A DNA stretch of 64,000 nucleotides from Tunturiibacter gelidiferens (GCF_014201335.1 NZ_JACHEB010000001.1:434001-498000), one strand, 5' to 3'. Positions 45,945 to 56,042 are shown, counted from the stretch's first letter. A program made the numbers and translations. Notes: generated by a model not told the origin, from the letters alone.

Positions 45945-46325
45945 TTAGACTTCGGCAATGGCAGCGATGGAGACCATCATGCCGGGGATTCGAACAGGTA
46001 ACTTCGCGCCTTGCCGCGCGGGCGGGTTCGCTGGAAACCACCTAACCCACTCTTCATTCATACCAGCGAAGTCGGTTTCCTCAAGAAGGATGACCGTCGC
46101 ACTCACGACTCGTTCGAGGGAGCTACCTGCGGCTTCGAGGATGGCAGACACGTTGCTTAAGCACTGTCGGGTTTGCTCCTGAATCGTGTCACCGACGAGC
46201 TTTCCCGTCATCGGATCGTGCGGCCCCGTGCCTGAAACGAACACGAGCCCGGCAGCGCGTACCGCCTGGCTGTATGTTGGTGGTGGAGACGGCGCTTTCG
46301 TCGTTCGAATAATGTCTCTTGCCAT
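45945..46325 (-). CDS. RidA family protein (YjgF/YER057c/UK114)
   Basis: Small cytoplasmic protein of 126 residues. It has SPPPTYSQAVRAAGLVFVSG, TIQEQTRQCLSNVSAILEAA and SSLERVVSATVILLEETDFA, with VRIPGMMVSIAAIAEV at the end, the RidA pattern. The Arg that anchors the imine carboxylate in true RidA may be the Arg of PARQGAKLPVRIP. It may deaminate reactive enamines or act in a specific catabolic route. Downstream of the LysR gene on the same strand. Confidence 0.92.
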   Translation of the reverse strand: MARDIIRTTKAPSPPPTYSQAVRAAGLVFVSGTGPHDPMTGKLVGDTIQEQTRQCLSNVSAILEAAGSSLERVVSATVILLEETDFAGMNEEWVRWFPANPPARQGAKLPVRIPGMMVSIAAIAEV

Positions 46326-46443
46326 AGATTTCTCCAGATCCTACCCTAGGCCTTCCCGATCCAGAAGTGCGGATTGTGAGTGTTACTGAAAAGAAATGGT
46401 CTCACAAGTCTGCATTGTTAGCGGCGGATTAGAGATAAGGCGA

Positions 46444-47352
46444 CTACGCTCCATGGGCACGCTGGATGCGATCCTTATTGTCGCGAACCAAGCGAAGGAA
46501 GTTCTGCTGGATCGGATCTTCGTTCTGCGGGTTCCAGGCGACGGCGAGGCCCATGTGGAGGTTTTGCGGCACAAGAGGCGAGAAGACAATTCCGGTTGGG
46601 CGGAGGTAACGGACTCCTGAGGGGACCAGGGCTGCGCCTTCTCCGGATTCGACCAGGGTGAGGACGCTGGACCAGGTTGCGGCGGTGTTGACGATGTTTG
46701 GGGAGAAGCCTGACGCGGAGCAGAGAGAGACGATGCCGTCGTAAAGCGCGGGCGTCATCTGGCGGTCGCAGAGGACGAGGCGCTCGGTGGCGAGGGAGCC
46801 GATTGAGATGGGCTTGCCAGCGAGAGGGTGGTCGCGGGGCAGGACCACGACGACTGGGTCCTGGTAGAGAAGCTCGGCGCGGAGCGTCTGGTCGAAGGGC
46901 GGCTCGAGGGGACGGGCAAAAGCGATGTCGATCTTGCCGCCGGTGAGTGCCTCCATCTGTTCGGGAGTGCGCATCTCGTAGAGGGAGAGCTTGATGCCGG
47001 GGTAGAGCTTGCGATAGTCGCGGATGATGCGGGCGAAGAAGCCTCCGGCGCCCCAGAGGAAGAAGCCGATGCTGAGAGAGCCGACCTGGCCGAGGAGCGA
47101 GCGCTGGGTGATTTCGAGGGCGTGGTCGGCGGCGGCGAGGGTTTTGCGCGCCTCGGCGAGAAAGAGCTGGCCTTGTGGTGTGAGGCGGGTTCGGCCTGAG
47201 TTGCGGTAGAGAAGCGGGCCACCGACTTCGCGCTCGAGATCGGCAATCTGCTCGCTGATGGCGGATTGCGATATGTGCAGCCGACGGCCAGCTTCGCTGA
47301 AGGTGGCGTGCTCGGCAACGGCGCAAAGATAACGCAGGTGTCTTAATTCCAT
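46444..47352 (-). CDS. LysR family transcriptional regulator
   Basis: Regulator of 302 residues. HTH: MELRHLRYLCAVAEHATFSE, then AGRRLHISQSAISEQIADLE. The effector domain starts VGSLSIGFFLWGAGGFFARI. It is divergent from the RND operon starting at 47488 and has an ATCGG-N5-CCGAT dyad in the shared region, so it likely controls that pump. Gene order and strand match that function. Inducer unknown. Confidence 0.94.
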   Translation of the reverse strand: MELRHLRYLCAVAEHATFSEAGRRLHISQSAISEQIADLEREVGGPLLYRNSGRTRLTPQGQLFLAEARKTLAAADHALEITQRSLLGQVGSLSIGFFLWGAGGFFARIIRDYRKLYPGIKLSLYEMRTPEQMEALTGGKIDIAFARPLEPPFDQTLRAELLYQDPVVVVLPRDHPLAGKPISIGSLATERLVLCDRQMTPALYDGIVSLCSASGFSPNIVNTAATWSSVLTLVESGEGAALVPSGVRYLRPTGIVFSPLVPQNLHMGLAVAWNPQNEDPIQQNFLRLVRDNKDRIQRAHGA

Positions 47353-47379
47353 GAAGTTGAAATCCCTGCGTTTCAGGAT

Positions 47380-47394
47380 ATCGGTTTTTCCGAT
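47380..47394. promoter_or_regulatory. LysR-type operator candidate (T-N11-A dyad)
   Basis: ATCGGTTTTTCCGAT forms a perfect dyad and contains T-CGGTTTTTCCG-A, the T-N11-A consensus. It lies 28 bp upstream of the lysR start and 94 bp before the RND permease start. Confidence 0.65.
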
Positions 47395-47487
47395 GGCATC
47401 TCGCGGAAATAACTGTAGATACCTTCACGCGGCAAGAATGTCTTACTCTATAGAAAGATTTGCCCGAAGCGGAAGAGGGTTCTTCGT

Positions 47488-50400
47488 ATGTGGATCGTAA
47501 AAGTAGCTCTGAGCCGACCGTATACCTTCATCGTGCTGGCAATCCTGATTCTGATTGCGGCGCCTGTGGTCATCTCGAGCACGCCGACCGATATTTTTCC
47601 GAATATCAACATTCCCGTGGTGTCGGTCGCGTGGCAATATACGGGGCTGAATCCGGAGGAGCTCGAAGGACGCCTAACGACGCCATATGAGAAGGCGCTG
47701 ACGGTGTTAGTGGACAACATTCAGCACGTCGAGTCGACCACGTTTGCGGGTCAGGTGATCGTGAAGATTTACCTGCAGCCGGGAGCGAGTCTGGATACGG
47801 CTAACTCGCAGGTGTCGGCTGCGTCGGAGTTTCAACTACGAAGTCTTCCGCCTGGGATTTTGCCGCCGCAGATTATTAACTTCAGCGCGTCGAGCGTGCC
47901 GATTATTCAACTGGGGTTGTCAGGCGAGGGACTGAGCGAGCAACAGCTCAATGACCTAGGCGCGAATTTCGTTCGTCCGCAATTGATCTCTGTGCCGGGC
48001 GCTGTGATCCCGAATATCTATGGTGGCAAGCAGCGGTCGATCATGTTGAACATCGACCCGAAGCTGATGCAGGCCAAGGGGCTGTCGCCGGTTGATGTGC
48101 TGACTGCTGTGTCACAGCAGAATGTAGTGCAGCCCGGCGGAACGGCGAAGATTGGTGAGGACGAGTATGACATTCACATCAATTCGTCTCCAGTGACGCT
48201 TGAGGGCATCAGCAATCTTCCGATTAAACAGGTGAACGGCACTACGATTTATCTGCGGGATGTTGCGACTGTGGCGGACGGGAGCATACCGCAGACCAAC
48301 ATCGTGCGACAGGACGGCCACCGCGGTGCGCTGATGGTGATTTTGAAGTCCGGAACCGCGTCGACGCTGAACGTTGTGAGCGGTATACGGAATATTCTGC
48401 CGAGGGTGAAGCTGACGGTGCCACCAGAGCTGAAGATCACGCCGGTCGGCGATCAGTCTGTTTTCGTTCGCGCATCGGTGCAGGGGGTTATCCGTGAGGC
48501 CATAATTGCCGCGATGCTCACGGGGTTGATGATTCTTTTGTTCCTGGGCAGCTGGCGCAGCACCATTATCATTGCGGTTTCAATTCCGCTGTCGATCCTG
48601 AGCTCGATTATTATCCTCGGGCTCATTGGAGAGACGATCAACATCATGACGCTGGGCGGACTGGCGCTGGCGGTCGGCATCCTAGTGGACGATGCGACGG
48701 TGACGATTGAGAATATCGAGCGGTACCTCGAGGAGGGGAGAGAGCTGCACGACGCCATCCTCGAAGGCGCAGCGCAAATCTCTGTGCCTGCACTCGTATC
48801 GACGCTTTGTATCTGCATCGTGTTTCTGCCAATGTTCTTTTTGAGCGGGGTTGCGCGTTATCTTTTTGTGCCGCTTGCTGAGGCGGTAGTCTTCGCCATG
48901 CTGGCTTCGTATGTTCTTTCTCGCACGTTGGTGCCGACGCTTGCGATGTACTTGCTCAAAGCAAAGGATCATCATGCTGCTCCCTCGAGGAATATTCTTG
49001 CGAGATTCCAACGCGGGTTCGAGCGGCTCTTCGAGAAGCTGCGCACCAGCTACCAGGATTTACTTGGCCGGCTTGTGGCAGCACGGATCTTCTTCGTTCT
49101 CATTTTTTTGATTCTCTGCTTGTGTGCCTTTGCGCTCGTGCCGTTTCTTGGACAGAATTTCTTTCCGAGCACGGATAACGGATCCTTCATTCTTCACGTT
49201 CGCGGCAAGAGCGGCATACGTATCGAGGAGACTGCGAAGCTGTGCGATCTGATCGAACAGGATATTCGGAAGACCGTGCCGCCCGCTGAGATGGACAATA
49301 TCCTGGACAACATCGGCCTGCCGTACAGCACGCTGAATACGCAGCATGCAACATCGGGTTTGATTGGTGCGGGGGATGCGGATATTCTGGTTTCCCTGAA
49401 GGAAGACCACCATCCGACGGCCAACTATGTCGAGAAGTTGCGGAAGGATCTTCCGCGCGCGTTTCCTGAAGCCACGTTTTACTTTCTGCCATCCGATATC
49501 GTTACGCAGATTTTGAACTTCGGACTGCCAGCGCCAATCGATATACAGTTCGAGGGATCGGATATTGCAGCGAATCGCAAAGTCGCGAACCAGGTATTGA
49601 GCGAGCTGCACCATGTTCCGGGTCTGGTGGACCTACGCATCCAGCAACCCGATGACTATCCGGTGCTGGACGTTACCGTAGACCGCACGAAGGCGGCGCA
49701 GGGTGGTTACACTGAGCGCGACGTGGGCAGCAGCCTGTTGAACATACTTGGTGGCAGTACGCAGTTGAACCCTCTGTTCTACCTGAACTGGAAGAATGGC
49801 AATACGTACAACATTGTGGAGCAGACCCCGCAGTATCAGATCAGCTCTTTGAACTCGCTCGAGAATATTCCGATTTCGTCTGCAACTGCCAAACAACCGG
49901 AGATTCTGACGGACGTCGCGAAGATCACCCGCAGCAGCGAGATGGAAGTGGTCACACACTACAACATTCGGCGGACGCTCGATATCTATGGAAACGTTCA
50001 GGGACGTGACCTTGGTTCTGTGGGTAGGGACATCAACAAGATTGTGGCGAGGAATGAAAAGTCCTTGGTACGCGGCAGCTTCGTAAGGGTTCGCGGACAG
50101 ATAGAGACGATGAACAGCTCATATTTCGGACTGCTTGCCGGACTGGCGTTCGCAATCGTGCTGGTCTACCTGTTGATCGTGGTTAACTTCCAATCGTGGC
50201 TCGATCCCTTCATCATCATTACGGCTCTTCCGGCGGCGCTGGCTGGTATTGTGCTCTTCCTATTTACGACGGGGACGACGTTGAGCGTTCCGGCGCTGAT
50301 GGGCGCAATTATGTGCATGGGCGTGGCTACGGCAAACAGCATTCTGGTGGTGTCCTTTGCGAAGGAACGGTTGTTGCATCATGGAGATGCGATTGAGGCA

Positions 50401-50670
50401 GCGATCGAAGCGGGAGCGACCCGGTTCCGACCTGTCATGATGACTGCTCTGGCGATGATCATCGGCATGATTCCGATGGCGCTGGGTGCGGGTGAGGGCG
50501 GAGAACAGAATGCTCCGTTGGGACGTGCGGTGATCGGCGGACTGTGCTGCGCGACTGTTGCAACCCTCATCTTCGTGCCTGCTGTATTCGCTCTGTTACA
50601 TAGTTCGAATAAGAAGAAGGTCCCTGCCCCAGGTGTGAGCCCCGAGCATCGATTGACGGCCGGAGCTTGA
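47488..50670 (+). CDS. RND efflux transporter permease
   Basis: Complete 1,060-residue inner-membrane pump, paralogous to the truncated gene at the window start. First helix RPYTFIVLAILILIAAPVVI is followed by TPTDIFPNINIPVVSVAWQY. TM4 carries GILVDDATVTIENIE with the two proton-relay Asp. The docking and porter domains are full length, and the TM11-12 end reads MTALAMIIGMIPMALGAGEG. The ATG at 47488 begins MWIVKVALSRPY. It is divergent from lysR and leads a three-gene operon. Substrate not predictable. Confidence 0.96.
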   Translation: MWIVKVALSRPYTFIVLAILILIAAPVVISSTPTDIFPNINIPVVSVAWQYTGLNPEELEGRLTTPYEKALTVLVDNIQHVESTTFAGQVIVKIYLQPGASLDTANSQVSAASEFQLRSLPPGILPPQIINFSASSVPIIQLGLSGEGLSEQQLNDLGANFVRPQLISVPGAVIPNIYGGKQRSIMLNIDPKLMQAKGLSPVDVLTAVSQQNVVQPGGTAKIGEDEYDIHINSSPVTLEGISNLPIKQVNGTTIYLRDVATVADGSIPQTNIVRQDGHRGALMVILKSGTASTLNVVSGIRNILPRVKLTVPPELKITPVGDQSVFVRASVQGVIREAIIAAMLTGLMILLFLGSWRSTIIIAVSIPLSILSSIIILGLIGETINIMTLGGLALAVGILVDDATVTIENIERYLEEGRELHDAILEGAAQISVPALVSTLCICIVFLPMFFLSGVARYLFVPLAEAVVFAMLASYVLSRTLVPTLAMYLLKAKDHHAAPSRNILARFQRGFERLFEKLRTSYQDLLGRLVAARIFFVLIFLILCLCAFALVPFLGQNFFPSTDNGSFILHVRGKSGIRIEETAKLCDLIEQDIRKTVPPAEMDNILDNIGLPYSTLNTQHATSGLIGAGDADILVSLKEDHHPTANYVEKLRKDLPRAFPEATFYFLPSDIVTQILNFGLPAPIDIQFEGSDIAANRKVANQVLSELHHVPGLVDLRIQQPDDYPVLDVTVDRTKAAQGGYTERDVGSSLLNILGGSTQLNPLFYLNWKNGNTYNIVEQTPQYQISSLNSLENIPISSATAKQPEILTDVAKITRSSEMEVVTHYNIRRTLDIYGNVQGRDLGSVGRDINKIVARNEKSLVRGSFVRVRGQIETMNSSYFGLLAGLAFAIVLVYLLIVVNFQSWLDPFIIITALPAALAGIVLFLFTTGTTLSVPALMGAIMCMGVATANSILVVSFAKERLLHHGDAIEAAIEAGATRFRPVMMTALAMIIGMIPMALGAGEGGEQNAPLGRAVIGGLCCATVATLIFVPAVFALLHSSNKKKVPAPGVSPEHRLTAGA

Positions 50671-50699
50671 GAGGTTTTATGAAAATTGAAGGAGAACCA

Positions 50700-51965
50700 A
50701 TGACGAGTGGGACAAAGGCCGAGACCAGGACGGATGAGGATATGACCACGCCTTCCAGTGAGTTCTCAGGGGGAGAGACAGAGGTTCGGGAGCCCCGGCT
50801 GACGAAGGGTACGTGGATCGGACTGGCGGTGATCGCAGTGATCGTGGCACTGGTGGTGATCTTCGGGATTGCTGCGCGTCACAAGTCGGAGAGCACGTTA
50901 GAGACGGATACAAAAGCTGCGTCGATTCCATCTGTGAATGTGATTCATCCCGTCAGTTCTGTCTTGTCTTCAGGGCTGGCGTTGCCGGGGAACACGCAGG
51001 CGTATGTTGACACCCCAATCTATGCCCGTACTAGCGGTTATCTGAAGAGCTGGCACTTCGACATAGGCGCGCATGTTCGCAAGGGACAGCTGATGGCTGT
51101 CATCGAGACGCCAGAGTTGGATGAGCAGCTTCAGGTAGCGCAGGCCGATCTGAAGAGTGCCGAGGCTAATCTGAACCTGGCGAATACGACCTCGGCTCGT
51201 TACCAGAATCTACTGACGACTAACTCGGTGTCGAAGCAGGAGACCGATGTTGCGGTGAGCGATGCGGCCGCAAAGAAAGCGGCTGTAGATGCGTCCAATG
51301 CCGCTGTACGCAGGCTGCAACAGTTGCAGTCGTTCGAGAAGATTTACGCGCCATTCGATGGAATTGTGACGGCGCGCAATATCGATATCGGCGGGCTGAT
51401 TCAGGCTGGGGAGAATTTAACGCCGAAAGAGCTGTTCCATCTGGCAGCGATTCAAAAGATTCGCGTGTTCGTTTCGGTTCCCGAGGCTTACTCAACTTCT
51501 ATTAAGTCAGGCGGAAAGGCGACTTTGACTCTGGATGAGTATCCGGACAGGGAGTTTGAAGGCACGATTGCGCGAAACTCGAACGCAATCGATTCTGCAA
51601 CACGCACGCTGAACGTCGAAGTTGACGTTGAGAATCCGAAGGGCGAGTTGCTGCCGGGGGCTTATGTCTTCGTTCACTTCAAAGTTCCGCAACGCTCGTC
51701 GAATTTGATGATTCCATCGAATACGCTTCTGTTCCGTGCGCAGGGCCTTCAGGTGGGAGTTGTGCGTGATGGTCGTGTGCAACTGGTGCCGGTGACGATC
51801 AGCAAGGATCTTGGCGCCAATGTTGAGGTTGCTTCGGGGCTCACAGCTAACGACGCCGTGGTTCTCGATCCGTCCGACTCGCTGGCGAGCGGGCAGGAGG
51901 TGCAGGTGAAGAGCAAGCTGAGTGAGACCGCTAAGCAGATGCAGAAAAAAGAGGGGGATCAGTGA
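50700..51965 (+). CDS. RND efflux periplasmic adaptor (HlyD/MFP family)
   Basis: Adaptor of 421 residues, chosen from the ATG at 50700 (MTSGTKAETRTDEDM), which has AAGGAGA four bases upstream; ATG 50679 is an alternative. A Glu/Thr-rich cytoplasmic tail precedes the single anchor helix (IGLAVIAVIVALVVIFGIAA). Lipoyl half-motifs NTQAYVDTPIYARTSGYLKS and YAPFDGIVTARNIDIGGLIQ flank a helical hairpin. Its stop codon overlaps the GTG start of the OMF gene. Longer N-terminal tail than the paralogue at 3181. Confidence 0.94.
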   Translation: MTSGTKAETRTDEDMTTPSSEFSGGETEVREPRLTKGTWIGLAVIAVIVALVVIFGIAARHKSESTLETDTKAASIPSVNVIHPVSSVLSSGLALPGNTQAYVDTPIYARTSGYLKSWHFDIGAHVRKGQLMAVIETPELDEQLQVAQADLKSAEANLNLANTTSARYQNLLTTNSVSKQETDVAVSDAAAKKAAVDASNAAVRRLQQLQSFEKIYAPFDGIVTARNIDIGGLIQAGENLTPKELFHLAAIQKIRVFVSVPEAYSTSIKSGGKATLTLDEYPDREFEGTIARNSNAIDSATRTLNVEVDVENPKGELLPGAYVFVHFKVPQRSSNLMIPSNTLLFRAQGLQVGVVRDGRVQLVPVTISKDLGANVEVASGLTANDAVVLDPSDSLASGQEVQVKSKLSETAKQMQKKEGDQ

Positions 51966-53416
51966 CGCTAGGACCTGCAGCTCTGGCTGGCGCAACCATG
52001 CTTCTGATTAGTGGATGCATGGTCGGGCCGAAGTATGTAAAGCCATCGGTCCCCATGGCTCCTGGATATAAGGAAGCAGGTGCGGACGCCTACAAGGAGA
52101 ACTCAAATTGGCAGGTTGCACAGCCGTCCGATGCGGCGCAACGCGGGGATTGGTGGACGATCTTCGGCGATACGGAGCTGAATATCCTTGAGCCGCAGGT
52201 TGCGGAGAATAATCAGGATCTTAAGGCAGCGGATGCCCGGTTCCGCGAAGCCCGTGCTCTGATTCGGTTCAGTCACGCGTCACTCTTCCCGACCGTAGGA
52301 GTGGCTCCGTCGGCCGGCGGTGTACGCGAATCGTCGAACCAGCCGTACTTCAACTTGAACAATGCCCAGGGGAACGGCACTGGGGTGATTCAATTGCCGG
52401 TGGATTTGAACTACGAGGTTGACGTGTGGGGACGAGTTCGCCGCACAGTGAGTGCTGCGCGCGAGGAGGCCCAGGCGAGCGCAGGGGATAGGCAGACGGT
52501 GCTGCTGAGCTTGCAGGCTGAGCTTGCGATCGACTACTTCGAAGCTCGCAGCGCAGATGCCCAAGAGAAGCTGCTGAACGATACGGTGAAAGACTTCGAA
52601 GAGGCCTTCCGGATCACGACGAATCGTTTTGAAGGAGGCGTCGCACCGAAGTCGGACGTCGACCAGGCGCAGACGCAGCTTGAAGCAGCGAAGGTGCTGG
52701 CGCGTGACATTACTTTGCAACGAGCGCAGTTTGAACACGCAATCGCGATTCTTCTTGGGAAACCTCCAGCATCGTTTGCTCTGCCAACGGTTCCTCTTGA
52801 CGCGCGTCCGCCGATGATTCCGACCGGGCTGCCGTCGGAGTTGCTGGAGCGACGCCCGGATATTGCCGCGGCAGAACGCCGTGTCGCAGAGGCGAACGAC
52901 CGCATCGGCATTGCGCGGGCCGCTTTTTATCCCACGATTTCGTTGAACGGATCGATCGGGGTAGAGGGGACCTCGTTTGCGAATCTGTTCGACCCGGCAA
53001 GTTTGCTGTGGTCACTTGGACCTACGCTGTCGCAGACCGTGTTCGATGCGGGACGACGAGCCGCTGTGTCAGAACAAGCCAATGCCAGCTACGACGAGAC
53101 TGTTGCCAACTATCGACAGACCACTTTGACTGCGTTTCAACAGGTCGAAGACAATCTTGTCGCTCTCCGCGTTCTCGATCAGGAGGCTGGGCATCAGCAT
53201 CAGGCTACGATGGCAGCGCAGTCGGCAGAGCAGATATTCAACAACAGATATGTGGGCGGGCTCGATACCTATCTTCAAGTTGTGACTGCGCAGACGACCG
53301 AGCTGAATAACGAACGGAACGACATCGACATTATGCGCAGGCAGATGGATGCGAGCGTTCTTTTGATCAAAGCGTTGGGTGGCGGCTGGAGCGTGGCCAA
53401 TCTGCCGAAGCTGTAG
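51962..53416 (+). CDS. RND efflux outer-membrane factor (NodT-type lipoprotein)
   Basis: TolC-like channel of 484 residues starting at GTG 51962, inside the adaptor stop. Lipobox LLISGC (Cys19) is followed by MVGPKYVKPSVPM. OEP repeats with YEVDVWGRVRRTVSAAREEA and LLERRPDIAAAERRVAEAND. It closes the operon, 2 bp before the stop of the convergent histidine-kinase gene. No terminator is visible between the convergent stops. Confidence 0.95.
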   Translation: MTLGPAALAGATMLLISGCMVGPKYVKPSVPMAPGYKEAGADAYKENSNWQVAQPSDAAQRGDWWTIFGDTELNILEPQVAENNQDLKAADARFREARALIRFSHASLFPTVGVAPSAGGVRESSNQPYFNLNNAQGNGTGVIQLPVDLNYEVDVWGRVRRTVSAAREEAQASAGDRQTVLLSLQAELAIDYFEARSADAQEKLLNDTVKDFEEAFRITTNRFEGGVAPKSDVDQAQTQLEAAKVLARDITLQRAQFEHAIAILLGKPPASFALPTVPLDARPPMIPTGLPSELLERRPDIAAAERRVAEANDRIGIARAAFYPTISLNGSIGVEGTSFANLFDPASLLWSLGPTLSQTVFDAGRRAAVSEQANASYDETVANYRQTTLTAFQQVEDNLVALRVLDQEAGHQHQATMAAQSAEQIFNNRYVGGLDTYLQVVTAQTTELNNERNDIDIMRRQMDASVLLIKALGGGWSVANLPKL

Positions 53417-53418
53417 TC

Positions 53419-54870
53419 TTAGCGGCCCGAAAGGTTGAGGGGCAGGTAGAACGAGAAGACCGACCCCTGCGACGGCTGGCTGGTTACGTCGATGGACCCA
53501 CCGTGGGCTTCGACGATTGCCTTCGCAATGGCAAGTCCCATGCCTGTGCCCTGCACGCGATACCGCTGTCCCTGACCGCGATAAAACTTGTCGAAGATCA
53601 TCATCTTCTCGAGGTCATCGACCCCCGCGCCCCGATCGGCGACACTGGTGACGAGTTGATCTTTGGAGACCTCGGCGCTGACGAAGATAGGGCTTCCCTC
53701 CGGGGAATATTTTGCGGCGTTCTCCAATAGATGCTGGAGTACTTTGGCGATGCGCTCCAGGTCTATTAGCACTGGAGGGAGCGTGTCGGGCAGACGAAGT
53801 TCGAGAGGATGATTCTTGAGCGGCCCCTGCACGGCTTCAAGGGCTAAATCAACGGCCTCTCGCATCGAATGAAGGCGGAGGTCAAGTTTGATGTCGTTCG
53901 CATCGAGCTCCGCCATCTCCATGGCCTGGCCTACGAGCCGGTCGAGCCGCGCGGCCTCCTCTTCGATCACCTGGAGCATCTCTCCGCTTTGCTCTGCGTC
54001 GAGAGAAGGTTCACTGCGCAGGGTCGTGACGGCGGCTGTGATGGAGGTTAAGGGCGTTCGCAGCTCGTGCGCTACGGAGTCGAGGAGAGCGTTGCGCAGA
54101 CGCTCGCTTTCGCGGGAGGCCTGGACGCGGGTCAGGGTTTCCACTGCGCCGGCGCGCTCTATGGCGATGGCGGCCAGGCCGCAGACGGCATCGAGCGCCT
54201 CGGGCGAAGTCCTGTTGCCGGTAATCCCAACTGCGCCGATGGGCCGGGTTCCGAGAAGAATGGGAACTAACGTGACGGCGCGTGCTTCGTCATAGCGATG
54301 ATCGCGGGTGAATGCGGCATCGCGCAGCTCAGCAGCGGTCACGTCCATGTAGTTTGGGCTTGAACGATAGATGCGATCTCTTTCGCGAAGGTAAACAGCG
54401 GCTCCGGTCAGATTGAAGGTCACCGCAATCATCTGCGGCAAGACGTTGAGGAGGTCGATTACATTTCCGGTGACCAGCATCTGCTGGCTGAATTCGTACA
54501 GCCTTTCCGCCTCGCGTTGGCGGCGGCGCGAGATCTTTGCTTCGCGGCGTGCACGCTCTGCGAGCTGGCTGGCGACGATGCCTGTCACGAGGAATGCCAG
54601 TAGAGCGACCCAGTTGCGGCCATCCCCGACAGTGAAGGTAAGGACCGGGGGGAGGAAGAAGAAGTTGAACGCTGCGGCTGAGAGGATAGACAGGTAAATG
54701 GAGTGGCGGAGACCCCAGTTCGCCGCTACGAAAAGGATGCCTATCAGGAACGTTAAGGCTACGGTGGTTTCGTTGACATGCAGCCGGAGAAAGTAGACCG
54801 CTACAATGACAGCTGCGCTCGCTGTGGAGATACTGTAGCGGACGATACTGGGTATAAGCTTTCGCTGCAC
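53419..54870 (-). CDS. kdpD: KdpD-like histidine kinase half (DUF4118-GAF-kinase)
   Basis: Membrane histidine kinase of 483 residues corresponding to the C-terminal half of KdpD. Four transmembrane segments make up the DUF4118 region (VYFLRLHVNETTVALTFLIG; AAAFNFFFLPPVLTFTV). A GAF-like domain covers about 125-250. HisKA follows with the H-box SVAHELRTPLTSITAAVTTL, then HATPase_c with HLLENAAKYSPEG and GTGMGLAIAKAIVEAHGGSI. The N-terminal cytoplasmic sensor half is encoded separately and divergently at 54888. Start is GTG, only 17 bp from the divergent ATG, and its AGGAG overlaps the GTG, so the start is uncertain. Confidence 0.88.
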   Translation of the reverse strand: MQRKLIPSIVRYSISTASAAVIVAVYFLRLHVNETTVALTFLIGILFVAANWGLRHSIYLSILSAAAFNFFFLPPVLTFTVGDGRNWVALLAFLVTGIVASQLAERARREAKISRRRQREAERLYEFSQQMLVTGNVIDLLNVLPQMIAVTFNLTGAAVYLRERDRIYRSSPNYMDVTAAELRDAAFTRDHRYDEARAVTLVPILLGTRPIGAVGITGNRTSPEALDAVCGLAAIAIERAGAVETLTRVQASRESERLRNALLDSVAHELRTPLTSITAAVTTLRSEPSLDAEQSGEMLQVIEEEAARLDRLVGQAMEMAELDANDIKLDLRLHSMREAVDLALEAVQGPLKNHPLELRLPDTLPPVLIDLERIAKVLQHLLENAAKYSPEGSPIFVSAEVSKDQLVTSVADRGAGVDDLEKMMIFDKFYRGQGQRYRVQGTGMGLAIAKAIVEAHGGSIDVTSQPSQGSVFSFYLPLNLSGR

Positions 54871-54887
54871 TCCTTTATCTTATCCTT

Positions 54888-56042
54888 ATGGGCACTCGCG
54901 ACAATTCGAATCCGACGCTGAAGAGCCCGGAAGAATGGCTGGAAAAAGTCGCGCCAGAGAAGATGCGAGGAACCTTTAAGCTTTTCCTCGGTTACGCACC
55001 CGGCGTCGGCAAGACGTACAACATGTTGAGTGAGGCGATCCGCCGGCATCAGCGCGGTGAGGATATTGTGATCGGGGTAGTCGAGACCCACGGCAGACCG
55101 CGTACTGCAGAGTTAGCCGGGCAACTGGAGCAGATTCCGCGAAGGAGAATCGAATACAAAGGCGTGGTCTTCGAGGAGATGGACCTCGACGGGATACTTT
55201 CGCGGCGACCGCAGATTGTCCTTATCGATGAGCTGGCGCATAGCAACATTGAAGGGAGCAAACATCGCAAACGCTTTGAGGATGTTCTCGACGTTTTGGC
55301 AGCGAATATCGACGTGCTGGCCACGATGAATGTGCAGCACATCGAGAGCGTCGCGCCAACTGTGCAGAGTGTCACGGGCGTGATCATTCGCGAAACCGTT
55401 CCCGACTGGCTAGTGCAGCGCGCCGACGAGATCGTAATGGCCGATCTAACACCGGAAGCACTGCAAACACGAATGCGGCGCGGAGATATCTATGGAATTG
55501 ACCGTGCTGAGAAGGCTCTGGCAAACTTCTTTCGCCGGGGAAACCTGATTGCGCTCCGCGAACTGGCGTTGCAGCATGTAACCAAAGCGGTCGATCGCAC
55601 GCTGACTGCCTACATGGATGCGAAACGCATTGAGGCCCATTGGGCCGTGCGTGAACGGATTGCCGTCTGCATCAGCTCTAACAGTTCCTCGCAGATGCTG
55701 ATCGCACGCGGTGCGCGGGTAGCAGAAGGGGTCGGAGGCGAGTTATTCGTTCTGCACGTCGACACAGATGAAGACTTGCCTGAGGAAGAAAAAAGTACGC
55801 TCGCATCCAACATACAGTTCGCACGCAATCTTGAAGCCCAGGTCTTCACCGTCAAAGGAAAGACTATTGCGCACGCCGCAGCCAGCTTTGTTCGCGAGAA
55901 ACGCATTACTCATATCGTCTTCGGCCGCGCGGCGGTTCACGGCTTTCGCAAATACCTTTACTACTGGGCGATTCAGCACTTTCTCAGCGAATCGCCAAAT
56001 GTGGATGTCCATATCGTTACGCAACATCCGGAGCGCGAATGA
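54888..56042 (+). CDS. kdpD: KdpD N-terminal sensor half (ATP-binding plus Usp domain)
   Basis: Cytoplasmic protein of 384 residues equivalent to the first 40% of E. coli KdpD. The KdpD domain has the Walker A motif FLGYAPGVGKTYNMLSEAIR, IGVVETHGRPRTAELAGQLE and LIDELAHSNIEGSKHRKRFE (Walker B/DELAH). A universal-stress-protein-like domain follows at about 245-380 (IARGARVAEGVGGELFVLHV). No membrane or kinase part. It overlaps kdpE by 4 bp (ATGA). Signal input probably needs partnership with the membrane kinase at 53419. Confidence 0.92.
   Translation: MGTRDNSNPTLKSPEEWLEKVAPEKMRGTFKLFLGYAPGVGKTYNMLSEAIRRHQRGEDIVIGVVETHGRPRTAELAGQLEQIPRRRIEYKGVVFEEMDLDGILSRRPQIVLIDELAHSNIEGSKHRKRFEDVLDVLAANIDVLATMNVQHIESVAPTVQSVTGVIIRETVPDWLVQRADEIVMADLTPEALQTRMRRGDIYGIDRAEKALANFFRRGNLIALRELALQHVTKAVDRTLTAYMDAKRIEAHWAVRERIAVCISSNSSSQMLIARGARVAEGVGGELFVLHVDTDEDLPEEEKSTLASNIQFARNLEAQVFTVKGKTIAHAAASFVREKRITHIVFGRAAVHGFRKYLYYWAIQHFLSESPNVDVHIVTQHPERE

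Noticed and set aside
46475-47428. 317-codon minus-strand frame overlapping the LysR gene in another frame
   Set aside because: Arg/Pro-rich product; the LysR frame has clear HTH and effector-domain motifs.
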